Shown here in pieces: positions 1 through 7,831 of a stretch of DNA of 22,148 nucleotides (position 1 is the stretch's first letter; the number at the start of each line of letters is the position of its first letter). The translations under genes and the position numbers were made by a program. Under the pieces are notes generated by a model, which made no database searches, was not told where the DNA came from, and saw only the letters and a list, made by a program, of their open reading frames with translations. The stretch comes from an uncultured Bacteroidota bacterium (GTDB taxonomy: Bacteria; Bacteroidota; Bacteroidia; NS11-12g; UBA955), in contig CAIRMY010000332.1 in the NCBI GenBank assembly GCA_903879775.1, positions 1-22,148 on the forward strand, in the 5' to 3' direction.

Positions 1-26
1 GTGCCTAGCCGCTCGGCCATCCGACC
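1..26 (-). tRNA. 5' part of a tRNA gene, probably tRNA-Cys (cut by window edge)
   Basis: Read on the minus strand, the first 26 bases give a 7-nt acceptor strand GGTCGGA, then T8 and G9, a D-stem GCC paired with GGC, and the D-loop GAGCGGCTA, followed by AC. This is the normal 5' third of a tRNA. The short D-loop ending in GGCTAGGCAC resembles Bacteroidota tRNA-Cys rather than class II Ser or Leu tRNAs. The anticodon lies outside the window, so the identity is an inference; the tRNA assignment itself is solid. Confidence 0.8.
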
Positions 27-38
27 TTTTCAGGGCTG

Positions 39-46
39 CAAATATA
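39..46 (-). promoter_or_regulatory. Bacteroidota -7 box for the tRNA gene
   Basis: On the minus strand this reads TATATTTG, an exact match to the Bacteroidota -7 consensus TAnnTTTG. It ends 12 bases before the tRNA 5' end, so transcription would start a few bases upstream of the mature tRNA. A TTTG lies 13 bases further upstream, closer than the usual 17-23 base spacing, so the -33 element is not convincing. Confidence 0.5.
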
Positions 47-95
47 ATTAAAATCTCGGCAAATTAAAAAAATAATTAATTTTAATTGTTTCAAA

Positions 96-779
96 TTAAT
101 GACCTCCGTTAATGATTTCACCATCAGCCATTTCGATAATTCTGTCGGTTTTAGAAGCAAATTCTGGATCGTGTGTAACAATTAAAAGTGAGGTGTTGAA
201 GCTTGTTGTGAGTTCCTTAAAAATATCAAAAACCATTCCCGCATTTTTGGAATCTAAATTTCCAGTAGGCTCATCGCCCATGATGATACTTGGATTGTTT
301 ATCAGTGCCCTGGCAATTGCCACCCGCTGTTTTTGTCCCCCAGAAATTTGAGAAGCCATTTTAAGCGATTGATCTTGAATGTCGAGCAATTTGAGCTTTT
401 CCATTGCATCGTGTTCAATTTCTGCCACACTTTTTCTTCCCAATTTTAAAGCTGGCATCATTACGTTTTTCAATACCGAAAACTCGGGCAGTAAGTAGTG
501 AAATTGAAATACAAAGCCTATGTGTTCATTGCGTACCACCGCCAATTCATTTGGCGTAAGTCCGCTTAGTAGTCGATTGTTTAAATACACTTCGCCGGTA
601 TAATCTGTGTCCATCGTACTCAAAATATAAAGTAAAGTGCTTTTTCCACAGCCCGATTTTCCCATAATCGAAACAAATTCACCTTGATCCATGGTGAGTG
701 AAATGTTCTTTAAAATTTGAATATCAACTGGATCGTGGAAATATTTATTGACGTTATTTACATGAATAAGTTTTTCCAT
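96..779 (-). CDS. ABC transporter ATP-binding protein (MacB/LolD/DevA type)
   Basis: A 227-residue ATPase that powers the neighbouring FtsX-like permease. Visible motifs are Walker A GKSGCGKS at residues 40-47, a Q-loop glutamine near 92, the signature ISGGQKQR at 145-152, Walker B with D169 and E170, and the switch histidine H203. Length and motif spacing are typical of the LolD/MacB/FtsE subfamily, which drives mechanotransmission from the cytoplasm rather than carrying substrate through the membrane. The ATG lies 2 bases after the permease stop, so the two are co-transcribed and probably translationally coupled. It is the last gene of the unit. The subfamily is clear; the exported substrate is not. 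Confidence 0.93.
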   Translation of the reverse strand: MEKLIHVNNVNKYFHDPVDIQILKNISLTMDQGEFVSIMGKSGCGKSTLLYILSTMDTDYTGEVYLNNRLLSGLTPNELAVVRNEHIGFVFQFHYLLPEFSVLKNVMMPALKLGRKSVAEIEHDAMEKLKLLDIQDQSLKMASQISGGQKQRVAIARALINNPSIIMGDEPTGNLDSKNAGMVFDIFKELTTSFNTSLLIVTHDPEFASKTDRIIEMADGEIINGGH

Positions 780-781
780 AG

Positions 782-2041
782 TTATTGTCCTCGAATAATT
801 TCAACTGGGTCAATTTTACTTGCTTTTCTTGCAGGTAGATAGCCAGCAAAAAAAGTTGTAATCATTGCGAAAATTGATCCTATTAGGTAATACAAAGGAT
901 TAAAATTCACCGGGAATGTTTTGATGGTTGGTATTGCTTGGGTTTCAAATGGTGAAATACTGATGAGATAGGAAACTCCAAGTCCCATAATTAGCCCCAA
1001 TGCTCCACCAACAATTCCGATTAAAAGTGCTTCGTAAATAAAAATTCGTTTGACATCATTCCCTGAAAATCCAGTGGCCTTTAAAATGGCAATATCAGCC
1101 ATTTTTTCATAAATCATCATATTTAAAATGTTGTATATACCAAATCCAGCAACAACTAACAACGTAATTGAAACGGCATAAGTGATTATATTTCTGATAC
1201 TTGTACCCGTTTCGAATTGCGCATTTGCCGTTTTTATGTCAACCGCATTGATGTTGTTATTGTGCACTATTTCATCGGTCATTGGCTTTGCCAATTCAAT
1301 GTCGAATAGTTTTACACTAATATCAGTGATATAATTGCTTGATTCTCCTGCTGCTTTTTGAGCTGTTTTTATGTTGCAATAGCTCTGTAATTTATCAATA
1401 TCAGCAAGCCCACTCTGAAAAAAACCTACGATTTTAAGTCGAATATTAGAACCATTTTGTGTGACCATTTGTACATAATCTCCCAATTTTAAAGAGAGTT
1501 TTTCTGCCACTCCAATTCCCAAAACAACGCCATTGTCGTTGCTTTCCAAATCTTGCGGTGTGCCTTGAACAATATATTGTTGAAAGTTATACAGTCGGGT
1601 TTCTTCAATGACATTGATGCCAATTAAGTTTCCATTTAAAAGAATGCTTCCCGATTGGTAAAAGATTCTCGTTGAAACCTGCGGAGTTACACCTTTCACC
1701 CTTTTATCGTTTCTTAAAGCATTCATAATTCCTTGATTGTTAAGAATGCTTGCCTGTGAATTTTTTGGTTTAATTGAATGAACAACGTTCATTTTTTGTT
1801 TGTATTCGGCATCGAGTTCAATGGGTTGATTTTTACTCTGTTTTATTTCGTTATAAATGCGAATATGGGGTGTTCTGTTTAAAATTAAACCATCTAACAA
1901 GCCATTTAAACCTGTCATGAAACTTACCAAAATGATAAACGTTCCTATGCCAAAAGTAACACCCAATGCAGCAATTGCTGATTGTTTTTTTCTGGCCCAT
2001 AAATGGGTTTTGGCGATGTCAAATAGAACAGATTTAGCCAT
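782..2041 (-). CDS. ABC transporter permease, FtsX/MacB-PCD type
   Basis: A 419-residue permease. It has one membrane segment near residues 25-47, a long extracytoplasmic domain (about 50-280, MacB periplasmic core-like), then three C-terminal membrane segments forming the FtsX domain, ending in the family-typical PVEIIRG. The ATPase is a separate gene, unlike MacB where the two are fused. Its start codon overlaps the stop of the upstream membrane-fusion gene by one base (TAATG), indicating coupling. The order fusion protein, permease, ATPase is that of DevBCA-type exporters; LolCE-like lipoprotein sorting is the main alternative, but the adjacent fusion protein argues for export across the periplasm. 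The substrate is unknown. Confidence 0.9.
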   Translation of the reverse strand: MAKSVLFDIAKTHLWARKKQSAIAALGVTFGIGTFIILVSFMTGLNGLLDGLILNRTPHIRIYNEIKQSKNQPIELDAEYKQKMNVVHSIKPKNSQASILNNQGIMNALRNDKRVKGVTPQVSTRIFYQSGSILLNGNLIGINVIEETRLYNFQQYIVQGTPQDLESNDNGVVLGIGVAEKLSLKLGDYVQMVTQNGSNIRLKIVGFFQSGLADIDKLQSYCNIKTAQKAAGESSNYITDISVKLFDIELAKPMTDEIVHNNNINAVDIKTANAQFETGTSIRNIITYAVSITLLVVAGFGIYNILNMMIYEKMADIAILKATGFSGNDVKRIFIYEALLIGIVGGALGLIMGLGVSYLISISPFETQAIPTIKTFPVNFNPLYYLIGSIFAMITTFFAGYLPARKASKIDPVEIIRGQ

Positions 2042-3105
2042 TATGGTTTGATCAAAACGGTGTTTGCGTCTATGCCTGATAAGATCTCAATTTGTGAGAA
2101 ATTTCGCAGACCTGTTTGCACTTCAATATTTCCATCTTTGGTTTTAACGTATTTGTTATCAATTAAAAATGTAAGGGGGATAACGTTTGCCTGTTTTTTT
2201 GTATTGGTTATAATATTTGCCTCGGCGGTTAATCCGGGGTATAACTTAGGTGTATTTTCTGCAAAAATGGCTTCGATTTTGAATGATTGAGTTTTTGGGT
2301 CTAAGGAAGGATAAATTTTTGAAATTTTAGCCTTTAAGGTTTCTTTGTAAGCCTCTAGTTTTACAATAACCAATTGACCTAGATTGATTTTAGAGATGTC
2401 GGCCTCATCAATTTCCATTTCCAATAAAAATTGTTTGGCATCTCCAATAACTGCAAATTCTTGTTGCGGTAAAACCATTTCTCCAATTTTATAGGGAAGA
2501 ACATATATTTTACCATCAATAAAGCTATTTACGGTAAAGTCTTTGGTGTTTTTACGGGCAATTTCTATGTTGTTTTGAGCTTGAGCTTTCGAATACTTGT
2601 AAATTGAAGATTGGGATTTTAATTTTTCTGAAATTGAAGAAACATTATTTTTTGCGGTTTCAAATTTCAATTTAAATGATTCTAACTGATTTAATGTTCC
2701 AATGCCGTTTGAAAATAGTCGTTGCTGACGGATATAGTTTATTGAATCTAGGTTACAAATCTTTTGCGCTGTTTGAAATTGCAATTTTATGTCCCTCAAA
2801 ATCGATTCATTATCTTTTGAAATCTGAAACGCCATTTCGGCATTTTTAAGGCTTAATTCTGGCGTAGTATTTTCGAGTTGCGCAATTGGTTGACCAGCTT
2901 TAACAACATCACCTTCAGTTGCAAGATAATTTAATAACTTCCCGCCAACAGAAAATCGTTGACTATACTGATTGAACGATTTGATTTTTGCACTTGCATA
3001 AACAGATTCTACGATATCTGTTTGCACCAATTTAATGGTTTCGCTGCTGTTATTGCATGAAAAAATAATGGTGAATAGAATAGAGAATAAAGCAACTGAT
3101 TTCAT
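2041..3105 (-). CDS. Membrane-fusion (HlyD/RND-adaptor-like) lipoprotein of the ABC exporter
   Basis: A 354-residue periplasmic adaptor. The open frame extends upstream to 3177, but I chose the ATG at 3105 because it gives a clean lipoprotein signal (MKSVALFSILFTIIFSC, lipidated Cys17) and avoids overlapping the upstream gene. Then follow a biotinyl/lipoyl-like half (GDVVKAGQPIAQLENTTPEL), a long alpha-helical hairpin rich in Lys, Gln and Asn, a second lipoyl half (IDGKIYVLPYKIGEMVLPQ), and a beta-barrel region with the typical GLTAEANI. It should link the permease to an outer-membrane channel; no TolC-like gene is present here. It lies 46 bases after the amidohydrolase. Confidence 0.85.
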   Translation of the reverse strand: MKSVALFSILFTIIFSCNNSSETIKLVQTDIVESVYASAKIKSFNQYSQRFSVGGKLLNYLATEGDVVKAGQPIAQLENTTPELSLKNAEMAFQISKDNESILRDIKLQFQTAQKICNLDSINYIRQQRLFSNGIGTLNQLESFKLKFETAKNNVSSISEKLKSQSSIYKYSKAQAQNNIEIARKNTKDFTVNSFIDGKIYVLPYKIGEMVLPQQEFAVIGDAKQFLLEMEIDEADISKINLGQLVIVKLEAYKETLKAKISKIYPSLDPKTQSFKIEAIFAENTPKLYPGLTAEANIITNTKKQANVIPLTFLIDNKYVKTKDGNIEVQTGLRNFSQIEILSGIDANTVLIKP

Positions 3106-3151
3106 TTGTTTCAAATTACGAAAGATTTTATTGTATTGAATATGATAATTG

Positions 3152-4879
3152 TCACTTTTCCCAAACCAATTGACCATTAATGTAAGTTTTTAAAATTTTT
3201 GCTTTTTGAAGGACATTGGGTTCAGCTTCAAGAAGGTCGGTATCGATTTCTATAAAATCTGCAAATTTACCAACTTGTAAACTACCTTTCAATGATTCTT
3301 CGAAGTTTGCATAAGCGGCCCAAAGGGTCATTCCTAACAACGTTTCTTTTCTTGAAAGGGCTTGCGAGGGTATAAACGGTGTTTTTAATTGTCCTCCGAT
3401 ATCTTTTCTTTGCGTTGCAGCGAAGAATGTGGCCATTGTTGAAATATTTTCAACTGGGAAATCGGTTCCTAGCGCCAATATCTTTGAATACTTTATCAAG
3501 TTTTTATAGGCATATGCACCGGTCATTGGGTTGTATATGTTTTTATTTTCTTTGGATTGCGCAGTGTCGATGCATAATCTAGACTGGGCCCAAGGTGCAT
3601 CCGACGTAGCATGTGTAGGTTGTATGCTTGGAATGATGCTTCTCTCTGAGAATACTTTCATGTCTTTTGGAGAAACAATTTGCGCATGTTCAATTCTCCA
3701 CCTTAAGTTTTGATCTGATGGGATGAGTTTTTTAAAGCTTTTAATAACCAAAGAGTTGGCACTATCGCCAATGGCATGAACGCAAACTTGATAATTCCTT
3801 TGTCGCAATTGGGTGCACCAAAGTTCGAATTCATTCATATTGAGCAATTGTAGGCCGTGATGACCGAGGCGGTCGCAATAATCATTTTTCAATAAAGCAC
3901 CTCTCGATCCCAAAGCACCATCTATATAGAACTTCATGCTTCTTACATTCAACATGTTGTTTTCATAATAAGGATTGTTTGGAGACATCAATAATTTTTC
4001 AATGTTTTCTAGGTTATATCTCATCATTGCATAAACTCTGAGGTTCATTTTCCCTGAGGTTTGAAGTTTGTTGATGTATTCAATATCGCTGTATTCAAGT
4101 CCTGCTTCATCAATTGTAGTTAATCCATTTGAATAAATTTGATTAAGGCCTTTTTTAACTGCGTCATTCATTGTTTCTTCATCGAGTTTAGGGATTTGAG
4201 AGGTAATCCAATCGGCGGCATTGTCAATGAATATACCTGTTGGTTTACCAGATTTATCTTTGACAATTTCACCTCCAATAATTGTGGTATCTAGGTTAAG
4301 TTTTAAAATTTCAATGGCCTTAGAATTTACCCAAACAGCATGACCATCCACTCTACTGAGGCAAATGGGGCGCAGTGGAACAGTTTTATCTAAAATATCT
4401 TTTGAAGGAAATTCATTTGATTTCCACAAGTTTTGGTCCCAACCTCTGCCAATAATCCAAATGCGTTTGGTTTTACGAGCAAACTTTTTAGCCATTTTGG
4501 CAATTTTGGCAGGATTGCTTATGCCAAATACATTTAATTCCTTAGTTCCACGACAATATGCCAAAAAATGACAGTGAGCATCAATAAATCCTGGGTAAAG
4601 AATTCCCCTGTGATAAATACTTTTTGCATTTTTATATTTGTTTCTTGCATCATTAATACTTCCTGTGAAAATAATTGAACCGCCTTGTATGGCGAAGGAT
4701 TCAATTGTTGACATTTGAGTATCAGCAACATAAATCTTTTTAGCAGTGTGTATTTCAATTTGTGTTTGTGAAAAAACAGGGTTTTTTGATAAACACAATA
4801 AGAAAACAACAATATGGCTAAACAATAAATTGGTATAATTTTTGTTTTTCAAGAAGAAGATGTGAACTTTGTTAAACAT
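3152..4879 (-). CDS. Exported amidohydrolase, YtcJ-like (amidohydrolase family 3)
   Basis: A 575-residue metal-dependent hydrolase. I use the ATG at 4879; the frame could start three codons earlier only with TTG. An N-terminal hydrophobic segment ending VFS-QTQ looks like a signal peptide or anchor, so the enzyme is probably periplasmic or lipidated-membrane facing. Metal-site features are H102 and H104 in DAHCHF, a K in MKFYIDGALGSRGA (about 316), H368 in VCVHAIGD, H398 in RIEHAQI and D473 in ALGTDFPVE, all in family order. YtcJ-like enzymes have poorly defined substrates, mostly cyclic amides or N-acyl compounds. It is the first gene of the minus-strand unit preceding the exporter; whether it shares the exporter's function is unknown. 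Confidence 0.9.
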   Translation of the reverse strand: MFNKVHIFFLKNKNYTNLLFSHIVVFLLCLSKNPVFSQTQIEIHTAKKIYVADTQMSTIESFAIQGGSIIFTGSINDARNKYKNAKSIYHRGILYPGFIDAHCHFLAYCRGTKELNVFGISNPAKIAKMAKKFARKTKRIWIIGRGWDQNLWKSNEFPSKDILDKTVPLRPICLSRVDGHAVWVNSKAIEILKLNLDTTIIGGEIVKDKSGKPTGIFIDNAADWITSQIPKLDEETMNDAVKKGLNQIYSNGLTTIDEAGLEYSDIEYINKLQTSGKMNLRVYAMMRYNLENIEKLLMSPNNPYYENNMLNVRSMKFYIDGALGSRGALLKNDYCDRLGHHGLQLLNMNEFELWCTQLRQRNYQVCVHAIGDSANSLVIKSFKKLIPSDQNLRWRIEHAQIVSPKDMKVFSERSIIPSIQPTHATSDAPWAQSRLCIDTAQSKENKNIYNPMTGAYAYKNLIKYSKILALGTDFPVENISTMATFFAATQRKDIGGQLKTPFIPSQALSRKETLLGMTLWAAYANFEESLKGSLQVGKFADFIEIDTDLLEAEPNVLQKAKILKTYINGQLVWEK

Positions 4880-4920
4880 AGAATACAAATTTCACAAAAT
4901 ATTTGACTTATTTAACGATT

Positions 4921-5370
4921 ATGAAAAAAATTATATTTGCAGTTTTAGCTTTGGTGGTGGTAGCGGGGTCTATTGGATATTATTTATGGACAAAACCTTC
5001 TGAATATATAAGTGATGGAGATGCAGATTTTAAGCAATCTATTGATGTGTTGATTAAAGAATCACAAGAAATGAAGGATTCAATGTTTAGTTCGAAATAT
5101 AATGGCAAATCGGTTGAATTTGATGCTGAAGTTGAAAGTATTACTGAAAATGGAAGAGGTAAAACATTGGTTTTGAAAAGTGGGGTTGAAGATTTTATCA
5201 TCAACGCCAATTTCCATGAATCAAATATCGAAAAACTACAAAAAATTGTAGCTGGCGACAAAGTAAAACTTCAATGTGAGTGCAGCGGAGTAACCAAACC
5301 AGAATCCGAAGATGATTTATTGTCGGAAGTCGTTTTAAACTTTACCCGTTGCGATTTAAAAGCAAAATAA
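4921..5370 (+). CDS. Membrane-anchored OB-fold protein (tRNA_anti-like family)
   Basis: A 149-residue protein starting at the ATG at 4921, which begins a positively charged membrane segment (MKKIIFAVLALVVVAGSIGYYLW). The remainder is a short charged linker and a small beta-rich domain resembling the Bacteroidota 'tRNA_anti-like' OB-fold proteins: a strand with KSVEFDAEVESI, then KTLVLKS, and DKVKLQCECSGV near the C-terminus. These periplasmic OB-fold proteins have no established role; the tRNA-related family name reflects fold similarity only. It heads the six-gene cluster, with the next start 5 bases after its stop, and is divergent from the amidohydrolase with 41 bases between starts. I see no canonical -7 box in that gap. 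Confidence 0.7.
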   Translation: MKKIIFAVLALVVVAGSIGYYLWTKPSEYISDGDADFKQSIDVLIKESQEMKDSMFSSKYNGKSVEFDAEVESITENGRGKTLVLKSGVEDFIINANFHESNIEKLQKIVAGDKVKLQCECSGVTKPESEDDLLSEVVLNFTRCDLKAK

Positions 5371-5375
5371 AAGAT

Positions 5376-5927
5376 ATGAAAAAAATAATTTTAGCCTTGG
5401 TTTCGGTATTTGCAATTGCTGCAAATGCTCAAGTATTTAATACCTCAACAGGAAATGTGAATTTTGTAAGTAAAACAAAATTTGAAGAGTTTTCGGCAAC
5501 CAATAGTCAAGTTTCTGCTGCTGTTTCAGTAGATAAAGGGGTTGTTCAATTTAAAGTTCCTGTGAATTCTTTTCAATTTGAAAAAGCAGTAATGCAAACA
5601 CATTTTCAAGAGAATTATATGGAGTCATCTACTTTTCCTACAAGTACTTTTAAGGGAAAAATTAAGGATTTGTCTGCTGTTAAGTTCAATACTGATGGTG
5701 TTTACGAGGTGGTTGCTGAGGGCGCATTTGAAATGCATGGAATTACCAAAGATATTTCCGTTCCGGGTAAAATTACAGTCAAAGGATCTTCCTTAAAACT
5801 CAATGCAGATTTTACAATTTTATGTTCTGATTATGAAATTAAAATCCCAAAGAATAATGTCAGTTCAGTATCAAACTCAATCAACATTTCTGTTGATTGC
5901 AGTTTGAGTCCTAAAAAGAAAAAATAA
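5376..5927 (+). CDS. YceI-like periplasmic lipocalin-fold protein
   Basis: A 183-residue secreted protein. The ATG at 5376 gives a signal peptide (MKKIILALVSVFAIAANA, then QVF), so the upstream in-frame start at 5349 is rejected. The mature part has YceI hallmarks: NTSTGNVNFVSKTKFEEFSA at the start, the central VPVNSFQFEKAVMQTHFQENYMES, STFPTSTFKGKI, and FEMHGITKDISVPGKI. YceI proteins form a lipocalin-like barrel that can bind isoprenoid or amphiphilic ligands in the periplasm. Two Cys residues lie near the C-terminus. It is flanked by the OB-fold gene (5 bases) and a cytochrome gene (1-base overlap). In respiratory contexts YceI proteins often sit beside cytochromes, which fits here; the ligand is unknown. 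Confidence 0.9.
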   Translation: MKKIILALVSVFAIAANAQVFNTSTGNVNFVSKTKFEEFSATNSQVSAAVSVDKGVVQFKVPVNSFQFEKAVMQTHFQENYMESSTFPTSTFKGKIKDLSAVKFNTDGVYEVVAEGAFEMHGITKDISVPGKITVKGSSLKLNADFTILCSDYEIKIPKNNVSSVSNSINISVDCSLSPKKKK

Positions 5928-6589
5928 TGTTCAAAAATAAAACCTTCTTCGGAACATTATTGCTATTTGGAATAGTGTTCACTTCTTTGTTTTTAGGTGC
6001 TTGTAAACACGAGAATTTAGAAATAATCAACGGAGATAGCATTTGTTTTGAGCGCGATATTTTGCCAATTTTCGTTTCGAATTGTGCAATGTCTGGATGT
6101 CACGACGCAACGACTCAAGCAGATGAATACGATTTGTCGAATTACAATGCCATCATGAAAAAGGGAATTTCCCCCGGAAATCCAGATGATTCTGAAATTT
6201 GGGAAGTCATTGTTGAGGGCGAAATGCCACCAAACGGATCATTGACTCGCGAACAAAAATCGTATTTGAAATCTTGGATTGCTGCGGGAGCTAAAAATGG
6301 AACCAATTGTGTTGTTCAATGCGATTCAAATGTTTATACCTACAGTGGTGCGATTTCAAAGATTATGAGCAATTGTACAGGTTGTCATTCTGGTGCGAAT
6401 GCTTCGGCTCAAGTTGATTTATCAAATCATGCAGGTGTGCAAACTGTGGCATTAAATGGCCGTTTAATGGGTTCTTTGTTGTCTAAAGTTGGATATGCAT
6501 CTATGCCACCTTATGGATCTCCTAGGTTAACACCTTGCCAGATTACACAACTCAATAAATGGATTGGTAATGGTTGCAAGAATGATTAA
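5927..6589 (+). CDS. Two-domain c-type cytochrome lipoprotein with one atypical CX4CH site
   Basis: A 220-residue protein with a lipoprotein signal (LFLGAC, Cys26). Domain 1 (about 40-125) has C53, C58 and H59 spaced as CX4CH (CAMSGCH), not the usual CXXCH, and a possible distal Met100 in EMPP. Domain 2 (about 128-217) has a standard CTGCH at 150-154 and a possible Met193 in SMPPYG. Domain 2 also has Cys132 and Cys204, spaced as in the next gene's protein, which could form a disulfide. Probably a periplasm-facing diheme electron carrier anchored to a membrane. Its start overlaps the YceI stop (TAATG). If CX4CH is not heme-loaded the protein would be monoheme. Confidence 0.85.
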   Translation: MFKNKTFFGTLLLFGIVFTSLFLGACKHENLEIINGDSICFERDILPIFVSNCAMSGCHDATTQADEYDLSNYNAIMKKGISPGNPDDSEIWEVIVEGEMPPNGSLTREQKSYLKSWIAAGAKNGTNCVVQCDSNVYTYSGAISKIMSNCTGCHSGANASAQVDLSNHAGVQTVALNGRLMGSLLSKVGYASMPPYGSPRLTPCQITQLNKWIGNGCKND

Positions 6590-6941
6590 ACCTCTTGTTT
6601 TTAGCCTCATGGTTGTTTTTAGCCTTACTGCTTGTTATTACGACAAAGGGGAGGAATTATACGGTAAGAATCAATGTGTAACTACAAATGTTACGTATAC
6701 CAATGACATTTCTGTTTTTGTGAATCAATCGTGTGTGGGCTGCCATGGAGTAACTTCACCTTCTGCAGGTATTTCTTTACACGATTATGCAACAGTTGTT
6801 GAAAGTGTAAAAAATGGAAAATTTGTAGGAAGTGTAAAACAAGATGGAACGGCTTCAAATATGCCTAAGGGCGGTGGGAAATGGAGCAATTGTCAAGTTT
6901 CTAAATTAGATGCTTGGATTCAAGGAGGCTTTAAACAATGA
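6582..6941 (+). CDS. Small single-domain c-type cytochrome lipoprotein
   Basis: A 119-residue protein. The ATG at 6582 is chosen over 6564 because it opens the lipoprotein signal directly (lipobox LTAC, Cys18). It holds one CVGCH at 51-55, a candidate distal ligand Met94 in NMPKGGG, and Cys32 and Cys104 that match the paired cysteines of domain 2 of the preceding cytochrome. The pattern NV-YT, CxGCH, GS, MP, CQ and WI-GG is shared in order with that domain, so the two are tandem paralogs. The start lies 8 bases inside the upstream gene and the stop overlaps the next start as ATGA. Likely a membrane-tethered monoheme carrier; its redox partner is not evident. Confidence 0.88.
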   Translation: MIKPLVFSLMVVFSLTACYYDKGEELYGKNQCVTTNVTYTNDISVFVNQSCVGCHGVTSPSAGISLHDYATVVESVKNGKFVGSVKQDGTASNMPKGGGKWSNCQVSKLDAWIQGGFKQ

Positions 6942-7831
6942 GATTTAAAACTGTACTTTTTGTGTTAACCGCATTGACATTAAATGTAAATGCCCAATTG
7001 AATACTGATTCATTATCAAATAGTGAACACTTATTACTTTTAGAACCTGAACCATTTTATCAATTACCATTATCAGATTTGGAAATACAGTCTAAAACAT
7101 TGAGAATTGTAAATTTGCAATCATCTGCTGTGTTGCCAAAAGGGTCATTTGAAGTTGCCATTCAACATCGTTTTGGTGCATTAGAGGGCGGTATTGATAA
7201 ACTTTGGGGTATTGACAATTTGAACAGTATGCGTGTGGGATTTGATTATGGAATTACAAATCATTTCACGGCGGGTATTGGGAGAAGTAGTCTGAAAAAA
7301 ACATTTAATGGATTTGTAAAGTATAAACTCATTGGCAGTCAGATTTCTAAATTTAACTTAACCTATTTGGCTGATATGGCCATCGATGGAAGATCAGAAT
7401 CAGATTGGGGATTAACTCCTTTTTATGCAACACATCGTTTTATGTATACGCACTCTTTGTTAATGAGTTGTAAGGTTTCTGAAAAATTATTTGTTGGGTT
7501 GAATCCTACCTTGGTGCATTTTAATTATGTGCAAGAAACTGTCATGAGCAACGATATTCCTGTGATTGCAGGTTATGTTAGGGTGGGTGCAACAAAACAT
7601 TTGAATTTCACATTTGAGGCAAGTCAAATTGTAGGATTAGGACTCACCGTCCCTCAAAAAGAAAACCCTTCAGTTGGTATTGGGGTTGAATATTTTACGC
7701 CGAATCATGCCTTTCAAATTAGTTTATCGAACACACGAAGTTTCAATGAACCGTATTTCATGGTGGAAGATAGTCCATCAAATGCCATCAATCAATTTTG
7801 TTTGGGTTTTAATATTGTAAGAAGATGGTAA
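6938..7831 (+). CDS. DUF5777-like outer-membrane beta-barrel protein, first copy
   Basis: A 297-residue protein with a signal peptide ending NVNA-QLN. The mature chain is built of alternating amphipathic strands (for example FEVAIQHRFG, MRVGFDYGIT, FTAGIGRSSL, FNGFVKYKLI) and ends in the aromatic RRW, as expected of an outer-membrane barrel inserted by the Bam machinery. The conserved RIVNLQSSAVLPKGSFEV, HRFG and GIGRS stretches match the DUF5777 family, for which no function is established. Its start overlaps the cytochrome stop by 4 bases and its stop overlaps the next start by 7, so co-translation with the cytochromes and the second barrel is likely. At roughly 275 mature residues, 12-14 strands would fit. 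Confidence 0.82.
   Translation: MRFKTVLFVLTALTLNVNAQLNTDSLSNSEHLLLLEPEPFYQLPLSDLEIQSKTLRIVNLQSSAVLPKGSFEVAIQHRFGALEGGIDKLWGIDNLNSMRVGFDYGITNHFTAGIGRSSLKKTFNGFVKYKLIGSQISKFNLTYLADMAIDGRSESDWGLTPFYATHRFMYTHSLLMSCKVSEKLFVGLNPTLVHFNYVQETVMSNDIPVIAGYVRVGATKHLNFTFEASQIVGLGLTVPQKENPSVGIGVEYFTPNHAFQISLSNTRSFNEPYFMVEDSPSNAINQFCLGFNIVRRW

Noticed and set aside
62..87. Inverted repeat AATTAAAA / TTTTAATT between the tRNA and the ATPase gene, as a terminator
   Set aside because: The stem would be 8 A-U pairs only with a 10-base loop and no GC; in AT-rich DNA this arises by chance and would be too weak alone.
3106..3177. Upstream start of the membrane-fusion protein gene at 3177
   Set aside because: It would add 24 hydrophilic residues ahead of a complete lipoprotein signal and overlap the preceding gene by 26 bases.
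4889..4920. TATTTG upstream of the OB-fold gene as a -7 promoter box
   Set aside because: The two spacer bases of TAnnTTTG are missing; the match is only partial and occurs often in such AT-rich DNA.
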